Shown: piece after piece, positions 6,952 to 8,478 of the stretch
How the letters are laid out: every line of letters starts with the position of its first letter
Numbering within the stretch: the first letter of the stretch is position 1
Assembly (NCBI GenBank): GCA_001771235.1
Contig: METF01000211.1
Coordinates: 1 to 8,478 of the forward strand
Direction of reading: 5' to 3'
Length of the DNA: 8,478 nucleotides
Origin: Candidatus Zhuqueibacterota bacterium RBG_16_48_16
GTDB lineage: Bacteria > Zhuqueibacterota > Zhuqueibacteria > Residuimicrobiales > Sediminimicrobiaceae
Program-made: the position numbers and the translations under genes
Notes under the pieces: model-generated
Databases searched by the model: none
Told to the model about the DNA's origin: nothing
Seen by the model: only the letters and a program-made list of their open reading frames with translations

Positions 6952-7476
6952 ATGAACTGGACAGAACTGCTCAAAAACGAAATCGAACACACTTACACAG
7001 TAACGGAGGGGCTGTTGGATCTTGTTGAAGACGACAGCCTCGATTGGAAGCCTTGTGCTGAAAATAACTGGATGACCACCGGTCAACTGCTCCGGCACAT
7101 CACCGACGCCTGCGGTGCCGCCATACGTGGTTTCGTCACCGGTGATTGGGGTCTGCCGGAAGGTGTCGAGTTTAGCGATCTGCCACCGGAGGAGATGCTG
7201 CCGCCGGCGGAAAAACTGCCGACAATAGAAAGAGTCGCCAGGGCGAAAGAGCTTTTGGCGATGGATAAAAAGCTGGCACTTGACATGCTCGCGCAATGCG
7301 ACGAAAGCGCACTGGCCAACAACATCGCCAATGCCCCCTGGGACTCGAGCGAGATGGTGTTGGGACATCGCCTTCTGCAAATGATCGACCACCTCAGCCA
7401 GCATAAAGGTCAGTTGTTTTATTACCTGAAATTGCAGGGCAAACCGGTCCATACGGGTCACCTCTGGGGTGCGTGA
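6952..7476 (+). CDS. DinB/YfiT-like four-helix-bundle putative metal-dependent protein
   Basis: A 174-aa soluble protein of the DinB-like superfamily (DinB_2/DUF664-type), which fold as four-helix bundles with a divalent metal held by three His. Here the triad is visible as His49 in 'GQLLRHITD' (44-52), and His147 and His151 in 'MIDHLSQHKGQLFYYLKLQGKPV' (144-166). The final motif is the most family-typical part. The N-terminus 'NEIEHTYTVTEGLLDLVEDDSLDWKP' (9-34) fits helix 1 and the conserved 'l.W.P' turn. Members are thiol-S-transferase-like (bacillithiol/mycothiol-dependent) or have no known activity, so substrate and role cannot be assigned here. The name does not imply DNA-damage induction or the DinB polymerase. 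It follows the PBP gene by 12 bp with its own SD, so it is probably the last gene of the mreB operon. No functional link to the cell wall is known to me. Confidence 0.85.
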   Translation: MNWTELLKNEIEHTYTVTEGLLDLVEDDSLDWKPCAENNWMTTGQLLRHITDACGAAIRGFVTGDWGLPEGVEFSDLPPEEMLPPAEKLPTIERVARAKELLAMDKKLALDMLAQCDESALANNIANAPWDSSEMVLGHRLLQMIDHLSQHKGQLFYYLKLQGKPVHTGHLWGA

Positions 7477-7591
7477 AATAGGCAATCAAGTAGCTGATCA
7501 CAGGGTAAAATCGAGGACCAGATACCAGGAGACTCAGAGCAATCGGAGTAATCACGGAGCTGATTTTTCTAATTGGCAGAATAATTTTGGA

Positions 7592-7916
7592 CAAAATAAT
7601 ACTACAGCGAAACTTTTTATGTTAATCCTTAAACGAACAACTTTTGGTGTGTCGGATGCCTCGTCGTGGTAGACCGAATACCATCTACCGTGTCCGCAAT
7701 TCAGCGTGACTGTCATTCTCTTGAGAATCTTTGTAATTGTGTCATCATACCCGCTGTAAGGGCATTTTTTAGGAGGAACTCCCGGATCAGTCTGCATCTT
7801 TTTCAATTTGTGCACTCTTGACAAAGATTCTTAAAAGAATGACACCCCCTTTTTATTAAGAGGAATGGATAGATCGATATTCCACTTAAAACTTTCGCTG
7901 TAGTACTAAGATTTTG
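7592..7916. repeat. Outer arms of a nested inverted repeat
   Basis: TACTACAGCGAAA (7600-7612) is exactly reverse-complementary to 7893-7905 (TTTCGCTGTAGTA). Pairing continues on both sides. Inward, after one mismatch, TTTT (7614-7617) faces AAAA (7888-7891). Outward, CAAAAT (7592-7597) faces ATTTTG (7911-7916) after a 3-nt length difference. The arms are about 26-29 bp, enclose about 270 bp and completely contain the 7711-7844 inverted repeat. The arrangement resembles the termini of a small non-autonomous element (MITE-like) or a long structured RNA. No target-site duplication is apparent. Confidence 0.6.
7711..7844. repeat. Inner inverted repeat with 24-bp arms, each arm itself palindromic
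   Basis: The arm at 7711-7734 (begins TGTCATTCTCTTGAGAAT) matches the reverse complement of 7821-7844 at 22 of 24 positions, with 86 nt between. Each arm contains its own small inverted repeat: ATTCTC-TT-GAGAAT (7715-7728) on the left and ATTCTT-AA-AAGAAT (7827-7840) on the right. The two positions that differ between the arms are the two symmetric positions flanking the centre (a C-G pair in one, a T-A pair in the other), so each arm keeps its internal symmetry. The interior also has a GGAG-GAA-CTCC mini-hairpin (7772-7782). Confidence 0.7.
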
Positions 7917-7952
7917 AGCTGCAGGATTCTTTACAAACGGAGCAAGTTTCGA

Positions 7953-8060
7953 CCAACCGATGAAAGCTGCCAACGGATAGAAACAACCCAACTGATAAAA
8001 ACAATTCTTCTCATCCGTTGGGTTGTTTCTATCCGTTGGGACAATTCTTTCTCGTCGGTT
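7953..8060. repeat. Head-to-head 18-bp tandem units forming a strong hairpin
   Basis: On the + strand three units follow each other: 7953-7969 (CCAACCGATGAAAGCTG), 7970-7987 (CCAACGGATAGAAACAAC) and 7988-8005 (CCAACTGATAAAAACAAT). On the - strand two units run toward them: 8039-8022 (identical to the second + unit) and 8021-8004 (CCAACGGATGAGAAGAAT), with a weaker third at about 8060-8040 (AACCGACGAGAAAG). As a result 7970-7992 is an exact 23-bp inverted match to 8017-8039. The stem extends to 27 bp (7970-7996 / 8013-8039) with one T-C mismatch and a 16-nt loop. A second level is the direct repeat ACAATTCTT at 8001-8009 and 8041-8049. It could act as a bidirectional transcription barrier between the DinB-like gene and pdxS, or be a dispersed repeat. 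It lacks the T-tract of a classic terminator. Confidence 0.75.
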
Positions 8061-8130
8061 TGAGGCGTAGCTTGGCTAGACAGTTACTCAAAAAATAACA
8101 TCAGTACTATACCTTACCTGTGTGAATGAA

Positions 8131-8190
8131 TTTGCATAAAATCTCGTTTGTATTTATTCGGGAAATTTATTAGTTTTATTTTTGCATAAA
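8131..8190 (+). repeat. Direct repeat TTTGCATAAA, copies exactly 50 bp apart, upstream of pdxS
   Basis: The identical 10-mer occurs at 8131-8140 and 8181-8190. The second copy lies 17 nt before the pdxS start and the first 67 nt before it. They could be half-sites of a regulator or chance in AT-rich DNA. The first overlaps a weak -35-like TTGCAT (8132-8137), with a TATTCG (8155-8160) 17 bp later that is a poor -10. Confidence 0.35.
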
Positions 8191-8195
8191 TAGTT

Positions 8196-8200
8196 GAGGT
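8196..8200 (+). promoter_or_regulatory. Shine-Dalgarno of pdxS
   Basis: GAGGT sits 7 nt before the ATG at 8208. It selects this codon over the second in-frame ATG at 8226 (Met7), for which the spacing would be too long. Confidence 0.7.
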
Positions 8201-8207
8201 CCAAAAA

Positions 8208-8478
8208 ATGCAAACAGCGAAAAACATGAAGCTGAAAATCGGCCTGGCGGAGATGCTCAAAGGCGGTGTCATCATGGACGTGACAACGGCGGACCAGGCC
8301 AGAATAGCCGAGGACGCCGGGGCCGTTGCCGTGATGGCATTGGAGCGGATTCCCGCGGATATTCGCGCCTTCGGCGGCGTCGCTCGCATGTCCGATCCAA
8401 CGGTCATCAGGGCCATCCAGAAAACCGTTTCCATACCGGTGATGGCAAAATGCCGTATCGGCCACTTTGCCGAGGCGC
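8208..8478 (+). CDS. pdxS: Pyridoxal 5'-phosphate synthase, synthase (lyase) subunit PdxS, 5' part only
   Basis: The reading frame is open to the right edge and is cut after codon 90 of the roughly 290 expected. PdxS makes PLP directly from ribose 5-phosphate, glyceraldehyde 3-phosphate and ammonia, the last supplied by the glutaminase PdxT (DXP-independent route). The visible part is highly diagnostic: 'KIGLAEMLKGGVIMDV' (10-25) with the substrate-binding Asp24, 'QARIAEDAGAVAVMALERIPADIRAFGGVARMSDP' (30-64), and 'SIPVMAKCRIGHFAEA' (75-90) with Lys81, the lysine that forms the imine with the pentose phosphate. Residue 82 is Cys, where Ala or Val is common. The start at 8208 is supported by the SD at 8196-8200. 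The gene stands alone after a 731-bp spacer, so it should have its own promoter. pdxT may follow downstream, outside the window. Confidence 0.95.
   Translation, partial: MQTAKNMKLKIGLAEMLKGGVIMDVTTADQARIAEDAGAVAVMALERIPADIRAFGGVARMSDPTVIRAIQKTVSIPVMAKCRIGHFAEA

Larger units (their letters stand above)
7477..8207. other. 731-bp intergenic spacer with nested inverted repeats and iteron-like hairpin
   Basis: No convincing gene separates the DinB-like gene from pdxS. From left to right the region holds: an unremarkable stretch (7477-7591) that includes the near-repeat GGCAGAATAAT / GGACAAAATAAT (7575-7600); an outer inverted repeat (7592-7916); an inner inverted repeat (7711-7844); a hairpin built of 18-bp units (7953-8060); and a T-rich leader (8061-8207) with a direct repeat TTTGCATAAA. 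Two small minus-strand frames (7552-7797 and 7803-7991) overlap the repeats. The first has protein-like composition and is discussed as a finding, but I do not call it a gene. No clean intrinsic terminator follows the DinB-like gene. The pdxS promoter must lie in the last part, but no good -35/-10 pair was found. Confidence 0.7.

Noticed and set aside
6817..7485. 222-codon minus-strand frame opposite the PBP end and the DinB-like gene
   Set aside because: Both + strand genes carry intact family motifs and proper stops and starts. The antisense product has no recognisable motif.
7540..7570. Intrinsic terminator after the DinB-like gene (stem before the TTTTT at 7564-7568)
   Set aside because: Only about five pairs including a wobble could be formed around a large loop. 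That is too weak to call.
7592..7916. Insertion sequence with transposase
   Set aside because: The interior is only about 270 bp with no transposase-like frame, and no target-site duplication was found at the ends.
7803..7991. 62-codon minus-strand frame in the dinB-like/pdxS spacer
   Set aside because: It reads through the right arms of both nested inverted repeats and the iteron hairpin, and lacks an SD. The repeats explain it better than coding does.
7953..8060. 18-bp repeats as a CRISPR array
   Set aside because: The units abut directly with no spacers, run in both orientations, diverge between copies, and there is no cas gene.

Overview
The window comes from a bacterial chromosome and carries ordinary housekeeping genes, all on the + strand, separated by two AT-rich spacers full of inverted repeats. 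The cell should be a Gram-negative-type, rod-shaped bacterium, since it has MreB, a PBP1A-type bifunctional peptidoglycan synthase and an LD-carboxypeptidase. PurN carries an 'SFGGKGMYG' loop that I associate with Bacteroidota/FCB-type PurN proteins, and the spacer repeats resemble those of environmental FCB (Calditrichota/KSB1-like) or Desulfobacterota genomes. Placement below 'Gram-negative bacterium' is low-confidence inference.

Layout. Positions 1-33 hold a hairpin plus T-rich tail, probably the terminator of a gene off the left edge. Positions 60-3288 form a likely co-transcribed group: LD-carboxypeptidase (ldcA-like, TTG start), purN and purH. The last two are the two folate-dependent formyl-transfer enzymes of de novo purine synthesis. 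Positions 3289-3715 have no convincing gene but hold three inverted repeats and a perfect 12-bp palindrome. Positions 3716-7476 form a tight operon: mreB, then a class A penicillin-binding protein 2 nt later, then a DinB/YfiT-like putative metal-binding protein 12 nt later. Positions 7477-8207 are a 731-bp spacer with two nested inverted repeats (7592-7916 enclosing 7711-7844) and, next to them, a hairpin built of 18-bp tandem units (7953-8060). Positions 8208-8478 are the first 90 codons of pdxS, the synthase subunit of the DXP-independent PLP synthase, cut by the window edge.

Functionally, ldcA, mreB and the PBP all serve cell-wall growth and recycling. MreB directs where wall is inserted, the PBP polymerises and cross-links glycan, and LdcA trims tetrapeptides for recycling. 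PurN and PurH catalyse steps 3 and 9-10 of IMP synthesis. PdxS supplies PLP.

No mobile-element gene, CRISPR array, tRNA or rRNA was seen. The unexplained material is the palindromic DNA in the two spacers. The best leads are a pair of facing 24-bp arms whose two differences are symmetric (compensatory) within each arm, and the 27-bp hairpin made of head-to-head 18-bp units. No new protein system is evident: every long reading frame that looks genuine belongs to a known family.
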